From Rubrivivax sp. (lineage in GTDB: Bacteria; Pseudomonadota; Gammaproteobacteria; Burkholderiales; Burkholderiaceae_C), in assembly GCA_021300575.1 (NCBI GenBank), contig JAJTDM010000053.1, forward strand, positions 1 through 64,000: a stretch of 64,000 nucleotides of DNA, in the 5' to 3' direction. Both the position numbers and the translations under genes were made by a program. Below, piece by piece: positions 36,954 through 49,447 of the stretch. How positions within the stretch are numbered: the first letter of the stretch is position 1; each line of letters starts with the position of its first letter. The notes under the pieces were generated by a model. The model ran no database searches. It worked only from the letters and a program-made list of their open reading frames with translations, and was not told the DNA's origin.

Positions 36954-38252
36954 TCACTGCATCTGCGCGCGCTCACGTTCCTGACGCCAGGGGCCGCGCG
37001 CCCCTGGCACGTGACGATGGGCCGGCTCCCACCCGCGTGGCGGATGCGTTGGTCCCACCGGATGCGCCGGCCCCACCGGATGGGGGCGATGACCGATCCA
37101 GGGCCGATAAGGCTCACGCGGCGCCAGGGGCACCCAGGCCACCGGAGGTCTGGACGGGCCGATCACGATGTTCACGCCCACCGACGGGCCGGTGAAGGTG
37201 ACCAACGCGGGGGCGAAGACCGGACGCGCCATCCGCGGCCCGGGCGTCCAGACCCAGCGGTGACCCCACAGCACCCAGCGGCCATAGTGAAACGGCGCGA
37301 AGCCCCAGGGTGCCTGATCCACCCAGGTCCAGCCCCAGCGGGCGTGCCAAACCCAGCGGCCATGCTTGAACGGGGCCCATCCGGCGCTGACCACCAGCGG
37401 CGACCACACCATGCCGAACTCGGGGTGGCGCTCCCAGCGACCGTGACGGTCCAGGTCTTCCGCACCTGTCATTTCCGGCGAGACATAGCGCAAGGAGGCG
37501 CTGCGGTCGTCATGCTGCTCATCGGCCCGCACCCATTCAGCAAAGCGGTCTTGCACGGCGGCAGACCAGGTGACCAGCGTGCTCCGCTCACGGCCCTGGG
37601 GCGCCAGCTCCACACGCTGCCCCGTGGCCAGATCAAAGGCCTGATCGACCGTCCGCACCTGCAGTGCACCGCGCCAGGCGGTGGCCCAGGTCACGTCGTC
37701 TTCGCGGTCCACGCGGTAGGCCCCGGCGCGCTCAGGCTGCAGCCGCGCCTCGGCCGTCAGCAACTCCAGCTCCGCGGCGATCTCGCGTGAGCGCACGCGC
37801 ACCGCCAGACTGCCGCGGTGGAGCTGAAAGCTCATCCGCCCCTCATCCATCCGCACGATCTCGAGTTCGGTGCCCGCGCCCAGGCGCAACTCGGTGGAGC
37901 CCACCCGCACCTCCGCCTGCGCACCGCGCTCCGTCGACAGACGGTCGCCTTCCGTCAGCGCCCGGTTGCGCAAGGCCTCGGACCACTGGCCCTGTTCGGT
38001 GTCGAACAGCCACACACGGCCCTGGAATTCAGACAGGCGGCCCGCCCGCTGGGGCCCCGCCTGGACAGCGGCATCCAGCGAACCGGTTGGCCCGTAGGAG
38101 CCGGTTGACCAGGAAGCTCCCACAGAGCCCGCCGGCGCTGCGTAGGAGACTGCACCGTGGAGGGCCGAGGCGAACGCGACGCCCAAAGCCATCAGCAAAC
38201 GGGCTTGCCAGACCAGCCGAGGCCCCCGCGCCAGAAACATGTTCCCGATCAT
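36954..38252 (-). CDS. Exported FecR-domain/DUF6600-like Trp- and Pro-rich protein
   Basis: This 432-residue protein has an N-terminal signal (hydrophobic core about 16-36, cleavage near SYAAPA). A FecR-like beta domain follows (about 60-230: GRVWLFDTEQGQWSEA, RVGSTELRLGAGTELEI). After it comes a run of aromatic repeats of the form W-x-P-F-x-x-G-R-W-V-W (about 290-350) and a Pro/His/Arg-rich tail. The start at 38252 has GGGAGGA six to seven bases upstream. The layout matches DUF6600 proteins, whose function is unknown. There is no sigma factor or anti-sigma partner nearby, so a FecR signalling role is not supported. Confidence 0.8.
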   Translation of the reverse strand: MIGNMFLARGPRLVWQARLLMALGVAFASALHGAVSYAAPAGSVGASWSTGSYGPTGSLDAAVQAGPQRAGRLSEFQGRVWLFDTEQGQWSEALRNRALTEGDRLSTERGAQAEVRVGSTELRLGAGTELEIVRMDEGRMSFQLHRGSLAVRVRSREIAAELELLTAEARLQPERAGAYRVDREDDVTWATAWRGALQVRTVDQAFDLATGQRVELAPQGRERSTLVTWSAAVQDRFAEWVRADEQHDDRSASLRYVSPEMTGAEDLDRHGRWERHPEFGMVWSPLVVSAGWAPFKHGRWVWHARWGWTWVDQAPWGFAPFHYGRWVLWGHRWVWTPGPRMARPVFAPALVTFTGPSVGVNIVIGPSRPPVAWVPLAPREPYRPWIGHRPHPVGPAHPVGPTHPPRGWEPAHRHVPGARGPWRQERERAQMQ

Positions 38253-38478
38253 GGTGCATCCTCCCGCAGCACAAGCGCCTTGAATCCGAGCAGCCCCGTC
38301 GTTCCTGTCGTGGCAGCTTCCTCTCAACGCGGCATGGCGCGTCAACGCCGACAGCATGACCGCGGGCGCCATGTAAAGAATTGCGCAGGCCCTGCCTGGA
38401 GGCGCAGGCTCCACCTGTTCGACGCCGGTGCCGTTTGTCACTGCCCTGGCCACAGCGGGCATACTGGCTCGCTTGCGG

Positions 38479-39378
38479 ATGCCTCCTACCCACCCCACCA
38501 TTCCTCCCCGCGCGCTGGCCTTGCTGGCCGTGCTGACCCTGGTGTGGGGTACCAACTGGACCTTGTTTCCGCTGGCGGTGCAGGAGGTGTCGGTGTGGAC
38601 CTTCCGCTCCTTTGCGCTGCTGGTGTCCGGCCTGACCTTGCTGACCGTGGCGCGCTTGCGGGGCCTGTCGCTGCACATTGAACGCCAGGATTGGCCCACG
38701 GTGCTGGCCGCCTCGCTGGCCTACCTGGTGGTATGGAACATCGCCAGCACCTACGCTGCGGTGATGATCCCATCGGGCCAGGCCGCCGTGCTGGGCTTCA
38801 CCATGCCGCTGTGGGCGGCGGTGATCAGCACAGCATTCCTGGGCGAACGTCTGACCGGACGCATGGTGGCCGCACTGGCCCTGGGCGGCAGTTGCGTCGG
38901 ACTGCTGCTGTATGCAGGGCGCGACGCCTACGCATTGGCTCCGGCGGGCTTTGCGCTGGGCCTGCTGGCCGGTGTGGGCTGGGCTGTGGGCACGCTGATC
39001 CTCAAACGCCGCCCGCCACGCGCCGCCGCCATGGTGCTCACCGGCTGGCAGTTGCTGATCTCGTCCGTGCCGATCACGCTGGGCGCCTTCGCACTCGGCC
39101 AGGGGCCCTGGTTCATGCCCTCCTGGACCAGCCTCGCCGCCATCGCCTACATCACGCTGGTGCCCATGTGCATCGGCAACCTGGCCTGGTTCTCCATCGT
39201 GGGCATGCTGCCGGCGCAGGTGGCGGGGCTGTCCACGATCATGGTGCCGATGGTGGCCATGGTGACCGGCGCTGCGGTGCGGGGCGAACCGCTGGGCCCG
39301 CTGCAATGGGCCGCCATGGCCTGCTGTGCGGGCGCCCTGCGGCTGGCCCTGAGGCCTCAAGGCCTCAAGTCAAGTTAA
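38479..39378 (+). CDS. EamA/DMT-superfamily transporter
   Basis: This 299-residue inner-membrane protein has about ten transmembrane segments in two EamA repeats. The first contains LTLVWGTNWTLFPLAV; the second contains WFSIVGMLPAQVAGLSTIMVPM. Members export metabolites such as amino acids; the substrate is unknown. The start at 38479 has little ribosome-site support. A CATACT -10-like hexamer ends only about eight bases upstream, so a near-leaderless message is possible. It is convergent with ligA. Confidence 0.9.
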   Translation: MPPTHPTIPPRALALLAVLTLVWGTNWTLFPLAVQEVSVWTFRSFALLVSGLTLLTVARLRGLSLHIERQDWPTVLAASLAYLVVWNIASTYAAVMIPSGQAAVLGFTMPLWAAVISTAFLGERLTGRMVAALALGGSCVGLLLYAGRDAYALAPAGFALGLLAGVGWAVGTLILKRRPPRAAAMVLTGWQLLISSVPITLGAFALGQGPWFMPSWTSLAAIAYITLVPMCIGNLAWFSIVGMLPAQVAGLSTIMVPMVAMVTGAAVRGEPLGPLQWAAMACCAGALRLALRPQGLKSS

Positions 39379-39442
39379 CGCCTCAAGGTCCCAGGTCGGG
39401 TTGAGGCCCGAGGGCCTGAGATCGACTGGGCGCGGGGCGACA

Positions 39443-41572
<2,130 letters not shown>

Positions 41573-41613
41573 TCAGGTCAGGCCACACACAAGGCACACG
41601 GGCATTGCGCCGC

Positions 41614-42726
41614 TCAGCTGAACAGCCGGCGCGCCGCCACAGAGCCCGCCGCCAGGTCACGCGACTCCAGCGAACGGTACAGCTGCTGGAGTTCCTTGCC
41701 GATGGCGTCGAAGGCGTGCAGCGTCACCGCCCGCCCCTGATCGTCCACCAGCGAGGCATCCATCTCGCCAGCCAGGGCCGTGGCCACGCGGTGCCAGGTG
41801 GGAAACGGCTCGGCAGCCTCTTCGGTCTGGGCCACGTCCAGGCTGAGCTGCACCTCACGCAGGGCCGCGTCCTGCGGGTCGTCGGCCAGCGCGACCTGCG
41901 GGTCGAAGGACAGCACCAGCACGGGAGGGTCACCGTCCTGCGCGCCTGGCAGCACCATGCGCCCCGGCAGCACCCCGGGGATGAAACCGTGGCGCGACGC
42001 GGCCTGCTGCACATAGCCCAGCGACCAGGCCACCGAACGGGCCCGCAGCAGCAGTCCCAGTTGCGCGTCCAGGGGCTGGGAAAAGGCGTCCAGTTCCCGC
42101 GCGCGCGCCACCACCTCCAGCATGTCGGGGAAGTCGGCCATGGCGCCCACACCCTGGGCAAAGGCCTCGATCTTCTGCACGAACTCCGAGTACTCGATCT
42201 CGTTGAGGGCGCCCGCCCGGTTGGCCAGCTGCACCCCCGCCTGGAACTCCGAATAGGTCTGCCCATGCACGGGCTGTTCCCAGGCCTGCGTGGCGGCATT
42301 CAGGCCTTCCACGTACAGCGGCTTGCTGCCCGCACGCCAGCTGGCCGGCAGATGCGCCACGGCCAGGTCCCCCGTGACGGCGGACTCCAGCGTGAGGATG
42401 ACGATGGCGTCGATCAGGGCGTCCAGCCGTGCAGCGGGCCGCAGGGACGACAGGCGGTTCGAGCCGGGCAGCACCGGGTGCGGATGCGCTGCCGCAGGCT
42501 CATCCAGGCGGGGATCCGTCCGCTCTTGTTCACCCTCGGAACGGTCCGCAGGCGAGCCATCCACGAGCGAGGGCTCCTGTCGACCGTCGGTGCCGGAAGG
42601 CGTGTGTGCCTCGCCCGGGGGGGGACCCTGCCGGGGACGTGAACGCCGGGCCGACCACCACGCCTGCAGCCCCACCCCGCCGAGCACCAGCGCCGCCACG
42701 ACTGCCAGGGAAACCGTCAGGTCCAT
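41614..42726 (-). CDS. zipA: Cell division protein ZipA homolog
   Basis: ZipA anchors FtsZ at the inner membrane. The 370-residue protein has one N-terminal transmembrane segment (about 3-24), a Pro/Glu-rich charged linker (about 30-100) and a C-terminal FtsZ-binding domain (from about 210: LDAQLGLLLRARSVAWSLGY to the end). Sequence conservation is low across the family, so gene order between smc and ligA supports the call. The start was placed at ATG 42726 rather than seven codons upstream so that the membrane segment follows directly. Confidence 0.88.
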   Translation of the reverse strand: MDLTVSLAVVAALVLGGVGLQAWWSARRSRPRQGPPPGEAHTPSGTDGRQEPSLVDGSPADRSEGEQERTDPRLDEPAAAHPHPVLPGSNRLSSLRPAARLDALIDAIVILTLESAVTGDLAVAHLPASWRAGSKPLYVEGLNAATQAWEQPVHGQTYSEFQAGVQLANRAGALNEIEYSEFVQKIEAFAQGVGAMADFPDMLEVVARARELDAFSQPLDAQLGLLLRARSVAWSLGYVQQAASRHGFIPGVLPGRMVLPGAQDGDPPVLVLSFDPQVALADDPQDAALREVQLSLDVAQTEEAAEPFPTWHRVATALAGEMDASLVDDQGRAVTLHAFDAIGKELQQLYRSLESRDLAAGSVAARRLFS

Positions 42727-42743
42727 CGTCAAATGCCCTCGAA

Positions 42744-45700
42744 TCAAGCGGCCTGCGCCATGCCCACGGCAGACTCCATGTCCACCGCCACGATGCGCGA
42801 CACGCCCTGCTCCTGCATGGTCACGCCAATCAACTGCCGCGCCATCTCCATGGCGATCTTGTTGTGGCTGATGAACAGGAACTGCGTGGCGCGGCTCATC
42901 TCACTGACCAGCTTCGCATAGCGTTCGGTGTTGGCATCATCCAGCGGCGCGTCCACCTCGTCCAGCAGGCAGAACGGCGCAGGGTTGAGCTGGAAAATGG
43001 CAAACACCAGTGCAATGGCCGTCAGCGCCTTCTCGCCGCCTGACAGGAGGTGGATGGTGGAGTTCTTCTTGCCCGGGGGCTGCGCCATCACCTGCACGCC
43101 GGCGTCCAGGATCTCGTCACCCGTCATGACCAGGCGCGCCGTGCCGCCGCCAAACAGGCTGGGGAACATGCGACCGAATTGCTGGTTGACCTGCTCGAAG
43201 GTCTGACGCAACAGGTCCCGGGTTTCCAGGTCGATCTTGCGGATGGCATCTTCGAGCGTGCCGATGGCGTCGTTCAGATCGGCATTCTGGGCGTCCAGGA
43301 ACGTCTTGCGCTCGCGCGAGGCGGTCAACTCGTCCAGGGCCGCCAGGTTCACCGCGCCCAGGGCGTTGATCTCACGCTGGATGCGGTCGATCTCTCCCTG
43401 AAGGCCCCACAGGCGCACGCCGCCGTCTTCGATGGAACGCGCCAGCACCTCCATGTCGACCGCAGCCGCCTGCAGCTGCTCCAGGTACTGGGCGCCACCC
43501 AACTGGGCCGCCTGCACTTCCAGCTGCAGCTTGGTGATCTGCTCGCGCAGCGGCTCCAGGCTGCGCTCGGTCTCCAGGCGTCGCTCGTCGCCGCGGCGCA
43601 AGCGGGTCGTGAGGTCGTCGTACTCGCTGCGCACCGCACCCAGTTGCTGCTCACGCTCCAACTTCAAAGCCAAAGCCGCTTGCAGGCCGGCCTGCGCCGC
43701 CACGTCGTTCAAAGCCCCCAACTCCATCTCAAGCTGCGTGCCGGTCTGGGTGCCGCTGTCCATCTGCTGGGCCGCCGTCTCCACCACGCGGTGCAATTCT
43801 TCGCGGCGGGCAGCCAGGGCGCGCACCTGGAAGCGGGCCTCCTGGGCCTGGCGCTCCAGCGAGCGCTGCTGCTCCCGGGCGTCGGTCAGCACGCGTTCGG
43901 CATCGATCACGGCTTCTTCAAGCTGGGCATGGCGCTCTTGCGCGTCGGCCAGCGCCATGTCCAGTTCTTCGAAACGCGCCTCACCCGTGGCGCGACGCTC
44001 CTGAAGCTCCTCCAGGCGAGCGTCCACTTCGGCCAGCTCGTCATCCAGCTGGCCACGGCGCGCCTGGGTGGCCTCGGCCTGCTGAGCCAGCCGCATCCAG
44101 TCCACCTGCAACTGGTGGGCACGGGACTGCGTCTGGGCAGCCTCGCGGCGCAAGGTGGTCAGGCGTTGGCTGGCCTCGGTGTAAGCGGCGTCCATTCGCA
44201 CCAGCGCGGTGCGCGCCTCGTCGGCGATCAATTGCTGCGCGCGCAGTCCGCGCTCCAGGTTCTCGATCTCCTGGGCGCGTGCCAGCATCCCCGCCTGCTC
44301 GGAGTCGGGGGCATAGAAAGTCACGGCGAAAGAGGAGACGGCATGGCCCTCGCGGGTCATGATGATCTCGCCGCGGGTCAGACGGCCCCGGTCGGCCAGC
44401 GCCTGCTCCAGGTGGGGGGCGGTGTACACCCCCTCCAACCAGTCCGACAACAAGGCCCGAAGGCTGGCATCGCCCAAGCGCAGCAGATCGGACAGGCGTG
44501 GGAGGGTGCGGTGCTCGTCTGCAGCCACCGCAGACGGCGGGCTGTAGAAGGCCAACCGGGCCGGCGGCGCGTCCTGGGCGAAGGCGCGCACAGTGTCGAG
44601 GCGGCCCACCTCCAGCGCGCTCAAGCGTTCGCGCAAAGCCGACTCCAGGGCCGTTTCCCAGCCGGGCTCGATGTGCACGCGCGTCCACAGGCCTTGAAGG
44701 GTGTCCAACCCGTGGCGGGCCAGCCAAGGCTTGAGTTTTCCCTCGGTCTGCACCTTTTCCTGCAAGGCGCGCAAGGCCTCCAGGCGCGCGGCCAGGTCGG
44801 CCTGGCGCGCCGCTTCCTGGTTGGCTGCCTGCTGCTGCGCACGCCGCTGCTCGTCCAGATGCGGCGCCTCGTCCTGCAGTTGCTGCAAACGGGCCTCAGC
44901 CACGGCGTGATGCTGTGAGGCCGCGTCGGCATCGCGCTTGAACTCCTCCAGACGGCAGTTGACGGGATTGCTCCTCGATGCTGCGGCTCTCGGCGGCCAG
45001 CACCTGGATCTGTTGCTGCACCTGGCCCGCCGCAGCGCGCTGGGCGTTGGCCACGCTCTGGGCGGTGCGCACCGCATCTTCGAGCGCAGGCAGACCGTCG
45101 GACTGCTCCTGTGCCTGGGCCTCCAGCAGTTCTCCCTGCTCCTGCGCGATCTCCATCTCCGCAGCCATGCCCTCAAGTTCCGTCCTGGCCTCATCCTGGC
45201 GTTGTGCCCACTGCGCCTGCTGGGCGCGCAGGTCAGCCATGCGCTGCTCCACGCGTTGGCGGCTTTCCACCACGTAGCGGATGCGCTCCTCCAGCCGGCT
45301 GACCTCCAGCGCAGCGTCGGCCAGCGCACCCTGGGCCAGGTGCAGCCGGTCAGCGGCGGCGTAGTGCGCCTGGCGCACTGTTTCCAGTTCGGCCTCCACA
45401 TGCCGCAACTCGGCCAGGCGCGCCTCCAGTGCGGTGGCCGCATCCGCCGCCGCCTGGCGCACACGGGCCTCCTCGCCCGCGGCGTCGCGCTGCTTCAGAA
45501 ACCACAACTGGTGCAGCTTCAACGTCCCCTGGTCCTGGAGGCTGCGATAGGTCTGCGCCACCTCGGCCTGCTTCTCCAGCTTGTCCAGGTTGGCGTTCAG
45601 CTCGCGCAGGATATCGTCCACACGCGTCAGGTTCTCCCGCGTGTCCTTCAGCCGGTTCTCGGTCTCGCGCCGGCGCTCCTTGTACTTGGAGACGCCCGCA

Positions 45701-46200
45701 GCCTCCTCAAGAAACAGGCGCAGCTCCTCAGGGCGGGATTCGATGATGCGGCTGATGGTGCCCTGGCCGATGATGGCGTAAGCCCGCGGGCCCAGGCCGG
45801 TGCCCAGGAACACGTCCTGCACATCGCGACGGCGGACGGGCTGGCTGTTGATGTAGTAGCTGCTGGTGCCGTCACGGGTGAGCACACGACGCACGGCGAT
45901 CTCGCTGAAGCTGTTCCACTGCCCGCCGGCCCGCGCATCGGCGTTGTCGAACACCAGCTCCACGCTGGCGCGGTTGGCCGGCTTGCGCTGGCCCGAGCCG
46001 TTGAAGATGACGTCCTGCATGGACTCGCCTCGCAGCTCGCTGGCCTTGCTTTCGCCCAGCACCCAGCGTACGGCGTCCATGATGTTGGACTTTCCACAGC
46101 CGTTAGGCCCCACCACGCCCACCAGCTGCCCAGGCAGCTGAAACGTGGTGGGTTCCGCAAAGGACTTGAAGCCCGAGAGTTTGATCTGGTTCAGACGCAT
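42744..46200 (-). pseudogene. smc: Chromosome segregation protein SMC, frameshifted by internal deletion
   Basis: SMC is the ATPase of the condensin complex. The N-terminal frame from ATG 46200 has Walker A GPNGCGKSN (about 31-39), the QGTISRI Q-loop region and the first coiled-coil arm up to EEQSRQL (415 codons). Near 44955 the frame breaks. The rest (LEEFKRDAD..., hinge with VGRLDTVRAFA, second coiled coil, and the HLLSGGEKALTA signature with LLDEVDAPLDD) lies in another frame ending at 42744, 736 residues. The sum, 1151, is about 20 short of the family length of about 1170. Loss of about 60 bases inside the coiled coil is the simplest explanation. An assembly fault is likely, as loss of smc is severe in most bacteria. 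Confidence 0.9.
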
Positions 46201-46303
46201 GGAAGCTCGGCTGCGAGGCTCGGATCACACCCCGACCACAATACCTCTAAGCTATTGATTTAATTGATGTTTTTTCCCCGAAGCACCCGCGGAAACCGGG
46301 CTG

Positions 46304-46315
46304 GATGATATCATC
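46304..46315. promoter_or_regulatory. Perfect 12-base palindrome upstream of queF
   Basis: GATGATATCATC lies in the 164-base divergent interval between smc and queF, near an AT-rich stretch (about 46245-46276). It could be an operator or contain a -10 element (TGATAT) for queF, but no matching -35 is visible. The rest of the interval shows no riboswitch-like or RNA gene structure. Confidence 0.35.
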
Positions 46316-46364
46316 GCACCCCTGTTGAGACGACCTCGTCGCGCCATCGGCGCGCTTTCACCAC

Positions 46365-46850
46365 ATGCCCACCAGAACACAGCGCGCCAAGCCTGCCACC
46401 CCCCCCAGCACCCCAAGCCGGCAGCTCGACACCTTCGAGAACCCGGCGCCTGAGCGGGATTACGTCATCCGTTTCGACATCCCGGAGTTCACCTGCCTGT
46501 GCCCGCTGACCGGGCAGCCAGACTTCGCGCACTTTCTGATCGAGGTCGTGGCAGACCGTTACTGCGTGGAGACCAAGAGCCTCAAGCAGTATTTCTGGAG
46601 CTATCGCAATGAAGGCGCGTTCCACGAGAAGGTGACCAACGCCATCCTGTCGGATCTGGTCAAGGCCCTGGCTCCGCGATTCGTGCGCATCAGCGCCGAC
46701 TGGTATGTCCGCGGGGGCATTCGCACCTACGTGACAACTGAGCACCGCAAGCGCGGCTGGAAGCCTGCGCCGTTCGTGCACCTGGCACCCCTCCCGGGGG
46801 CCTCCGCGGCAGGGGCTGAGGCTGCATTACCCCATTCACCCGCACGCTGA
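46365..46850 (+). CDS. queF: NADPH-dependent 7-cyano-7-deazaguanine reductase (short, type I)
   Basis: QueF reduces preQ0 to preQ1 in queuosine synthesis. The 161-residue single-domain protein has the active-site Cys46 ([12 protein letters not shown], with Asp53) and the NADPH motif [13 protein letters not shown] (69-81). An N-terminal Pro/Thr-rich stretch and a C-terminal Ala/Pro tail extend the core slightly. No other queuosine genes are nearby. The start codon has no clear ribosome site. Confidence 0.95.
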   Translation: MPTRTQRAKPATPPSTPSRQLDTFENPAPERDYVIRFDIPEFTCLCPLTGQPDFAHFLIEVVADRYCVETKSLKQYFWSYRNEGAFHEKVTNAILSDLVKALAPRFVRISADWYVRGGIRTYVTTEHRKRGWKPAPFVHLAPLPGASAAGAEAALPHSPAR

Positions 46851-46880
46851 CCGCAGGCACAGGCTCGCCTCGGGTCTGAC

Positions 46881-48194
46881 ATGGGTTCGTGGTTTCGAAA
46901 GATCTTCAGCACTGGCGGTTCGCTGCCCGCTGACCGGGCGAACCGCGACGCCGGACCGGTGACGAAGGATGGGCCGGCAACCCAGGACGAGCAAGGCGAA
47001 CCTGAAAGCTTGGCAGCCAGCCTGCAGCGCCGCCCGCTGCTGCATCGCGGCGGGCATCTGGCCGGCTTCGAAGTGTCGGCCGTGACCGCAACGTCAGAGC
47101 CTGCCGAGGTTGCGAGCCCGGCGGCCGGGCTGTTGCAAGGCATGGCCGACACCGCGGTCAACGGGCGTGTGGCGCTGGCAACGCTGAACGAGCAAGAGCT
47201 GTCCTCACCCTCCGTGCTGGAGCGGATACGCCCGGGCATGCTGTTCGCCGTGGCGGACGCCGCTACACCCTTGTCGACGCAGATGCCCTGGGTGCAGGAC
47301 GTGAGAAGCCGCGGCGGCGTGCTGGGCACCTTGGCCGTTCCGCGCGCCGGTGCTTCGTTTGTGGTGCTCGATGCCGCCAACGTCACGATCAGCACCTTGC
47401 TCAACCGCGCCCGGGCGTGCCGGACCGCAGCGCCAGGATGCCAGTTGGTGGCCACCGGGCTGCGTACGATCGATGACCTGGAAATGGCGCTGTCTGGTCC
47501 CTTCGAGATGGCAGCGGGGCTCTTCGACCGGGTAGGACAGCGGCGCGAATCCGGCACGCTGTCCCCGAACGTCATCAGCTTGTGCCGCCTGCTCAACCGA
47601 GCGATGACCGAACCCGACACGCGGGTGCTGTGCCAGGACATCCGGGGCGATATCGACCTCACTTACCGACTGCTGCGCCACGCGAACAGCCCCCTGCTGG
47701 GGCTGCGCCGACAGGTGGATTCGGTCGAACAGGCGCTGCAGCTGTTGGGCCGTCAAGCTTTGTTCAGGTTGCTGACCGTGCTGCTGGTGGCCCGCTCGGA
47801 CAGCCGACCCACGGCCATCGCCTTGCACGAACTGGCGCTCACCCGGGCCCATTTCCTGGAGAATATGGCCAAGCAGATCTGGGCCCCTGCGGCCACTCTG
47901 TACACCACGGGCCTGCTGTCACTGCTGGATGTGATGATGCAGCAGCCGATGGACAAGATTCTGGAGCCCATCGGTCTGACGCAGGAGTCGCGCGACGCTC
48001 TGCTGCACCGCAGCGGACCCTGGCACGAATTGCTGGAACTGGCGCGCTGCCTGGAGACTGGCCAGACCGAGCAGGCCCGGGAACTCGCACAACCCATGGG
48101 GGGCCTGCCGGTCGCACAGGCCGCCATGGAGCGGGCCCGACACTCGGCCGCGGCCATGGCCGCCGAACTGCGCGACGTCTGGCACGAGGACTGA
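46881..48194 (+). CDS. HDOD-domain protein with degenerate EAL-like N-terminal part
   Basis: This 437-residue protein resembles YuxH-type signalling proteins that pair an EAL-like domain with an HDOD domain. The first half (about 50-220) keeps the overall fold hints (RRPLLHRGGHLAGFEV, LVATGLRTIDDLEMAL) but lacks the EAL triad, so it is probably not a cyclic-di-GMP phosphodiesterase. The second half carries the HDOD segment LTYRLLRHANSPLLGLRRQVDSVEQALQLLG and helices after it. Such proteins usually act as binding or scaffold components. It lies between queF and dapC on the plus strand. Confidence 0.75.
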   Translation: MGSWFRKIFSTGGSLPADRANRDAGPVTKDGPATQDEQGEPESLAASLQRRPLLHRGGHLAGFEVSAVTATSEPAEVASPAAGLLQGMADTAVNGRVALATLNEQELSSPSVLERIRPGMLFAVADAATPLSTQMPWVQDVRSRGGVLGTLAVPRAGASFVVLDAANVTISTLLNRARACRTAAPGCQLVATGLRTIDDLEMALSGPFEMAAGLFDRVGQRRESGTLSPNVISLCRLLNRAMTEPDTRVLCQDIRGDIDLTYRLLRHANSPLLGLRRQVDSVEQALQLLGRQALFRLLTVLLVARSDSRPTAIALHELALTRAHFLENMAKQIWAPAATLYTTGLLSLLDVMMQQPMDKILEPIGLTQESRDALLHRSGPWHELLELARCLETGQTEQARELAQPMGGLPVAQAAMERARHSAAAMAAELRDVWHED

Positions 48195-48234
48195 AGGCCT
48201 ACGGCAGGGTGGAAACCGGCGGCTGGCCTGCCGG

Positions 48235-48240
48235 GATAAT
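48235..48240 (+). promoter_or_regulatory. -10-like GATAAT directly before dapC
   Basis: GATAAT matches five of six bases of the -10 consensus and ends seven bases before the dapC ATG, within an 11-base GGGATAATCCC palindrome. Initiation from it would give a leaderless or almost leaderless message. There is no good -35, so the element is tentative. Confidence 0.3.
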
Positions 48241-48247
48241 CCCGCGG

Positions 48248-49447
48248 ATGAATCCCCTGCTGCAGCGACTGCACCCCTATCCGTTCGAAAGGCTTCGCGA
48301 GCTCACCCGCGACATCGCGCCGTCGGCCGCCCACCGACCCATCAGCCTGGGCATCGGCGAGCCACGCCATCCCACGCCACCGCTGGTGGAACAGGCCCTG
48401 GTGGCGGCGCTGGCCGGGTTGTCGAGTTACCCCGCAACGGCCGGTGAACCGGCCCTGCGCGAAGCAGTGGCCGGTTGGCTGCAGCGGCGCTACACCGTCA
48501 GCGTCGACCCGCACACGCAGGTGCTGCCGGTCAACGGGTCGCGCGAAGCGCTGTTCGCCCTGGCCCAAACCGTGGTGGATGCCAGCCGGCCGGGCGCCAC
48601 CGTGGTGTGCCCCAATCCGTTCTATCAAATCTACGAGGGTGCGGCGCTGCTGGCCGGGGCCCAGACCGCGTTTGCCAACAGCGACCCGGCGCGCAACTTC
48701 GCCGTGCGCTGGGACGACATCGACGACGCAACCTGGGCTCGCACGCAGTTGCTCTACGTGTGCTCGCCGGGCAACCCCACCGGAGCGGTGATGCCGCAGG
48801 CGGAGTGGGCACGTCTGTTCGAACTCAGCGATCGCCACGGCTTCGTGATCGCCAGCGACGAGTGCTATTCGGAGATCTACTTTGGCGACGAACCGCCGCT
48901 GGGCAGCCTGCAGGCGGCTGCAGCGCTGGGGCGCAGCGACTTTCGCCGCCTGATCGCCTTCACCAGCCTGTCCAAGCGCAGCAACGTGCCCGGCATGCGC
49001 TCCGGCTTCGTGGCCGGCGATGCCAGTCTGATCAAGCAGTTCCTGCTCTACCGCACCTACCACGGCAGCGCCATGAGCACCGTGGTGCAGCGTGCCAGCA
49101 TCGCCGCCTGGAACGACGAGGCCCATGTGGTGGCCAATCGCTCGCTGTACCGCCAGAAGTTCGACCGCGTCACGCCCATGCTGGCCGACGTGCTGGACGT
49201 GCGCCTGCCCGACGCTGGCTTCTACCTCTGGGCGGGCGTACCCGGCGGGGACGACGTGGCCTACGCGCTGGGATTGCTCGCTCAATACAATGTGGCGGTC
49301 TTGCCGGGCTCACTGCTGGCCCGCCCGGCCCGCGGCCTCAACCCCGGGGCCGGCCGCATCCGGCTCGCCCTGGTGGCGGGCACTGAAGAGTGCGTTGAAG
49401 CCGCCGAACGCATCGTCCAATTTACCAAGGAATACCGTCCATCATGA
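48248..49447 (+). CDS. dapC: Succinyldiaminopimelate transaminase
   Basis: DapC is a class I aminotransferase that makes N-succinyl-diaminopimelate in lysine and peptidoglycan synthesis. The 399-residue protein has the PLP Lys243 in [15 protein letters not shown], the NPTG segment (CSPGNPTGA), and [10 protein letters not shown]. Its stop overlaps the dapD start by four bases (ATGA), which links the two consecutive or near-consecutive pathway steps. Confidence 0.95.
   Translation: MNPLLQRLHPYPFERLRELTRDIAPSAAHRPISLGIGEPRHPTPPLVEQALVAALAGLSSYPATAGEPALREAVAGWLQRRYTVSVDPHTQVLPVNGSREALFALAQTVVDASRPGATVVCPNPFYQIYEGAALLAGAQTAFANSDPARNFAVRWDDIDDATWARTQLLYVCSPGNPTGAVMPQAEWARLFELSDRHGFVIASDECYSEIYFGDEPPLGSLQAAAALGRSDFRRLIAFTSLSKRSNVPGMRSGFVAGDASLIKQFLLYRTYHGSAMSTVVQRASIAAWNDEAHVVANRSLYRQKFDRVTPMLADVLDVRLPDAGFYLWAGVPGGDDVAYALGLLAQYNVAVLPGSLLARPARGLNPGAGRIRLALVAGTEECVEAAERIVQFTKEYRPS

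Noticed and set aside
46201..46364. preQ1 riboswitch upstream of queF
   Set aside because: No small pseudoknot pattern with the required C-rich loop and A-rich tail is visible.
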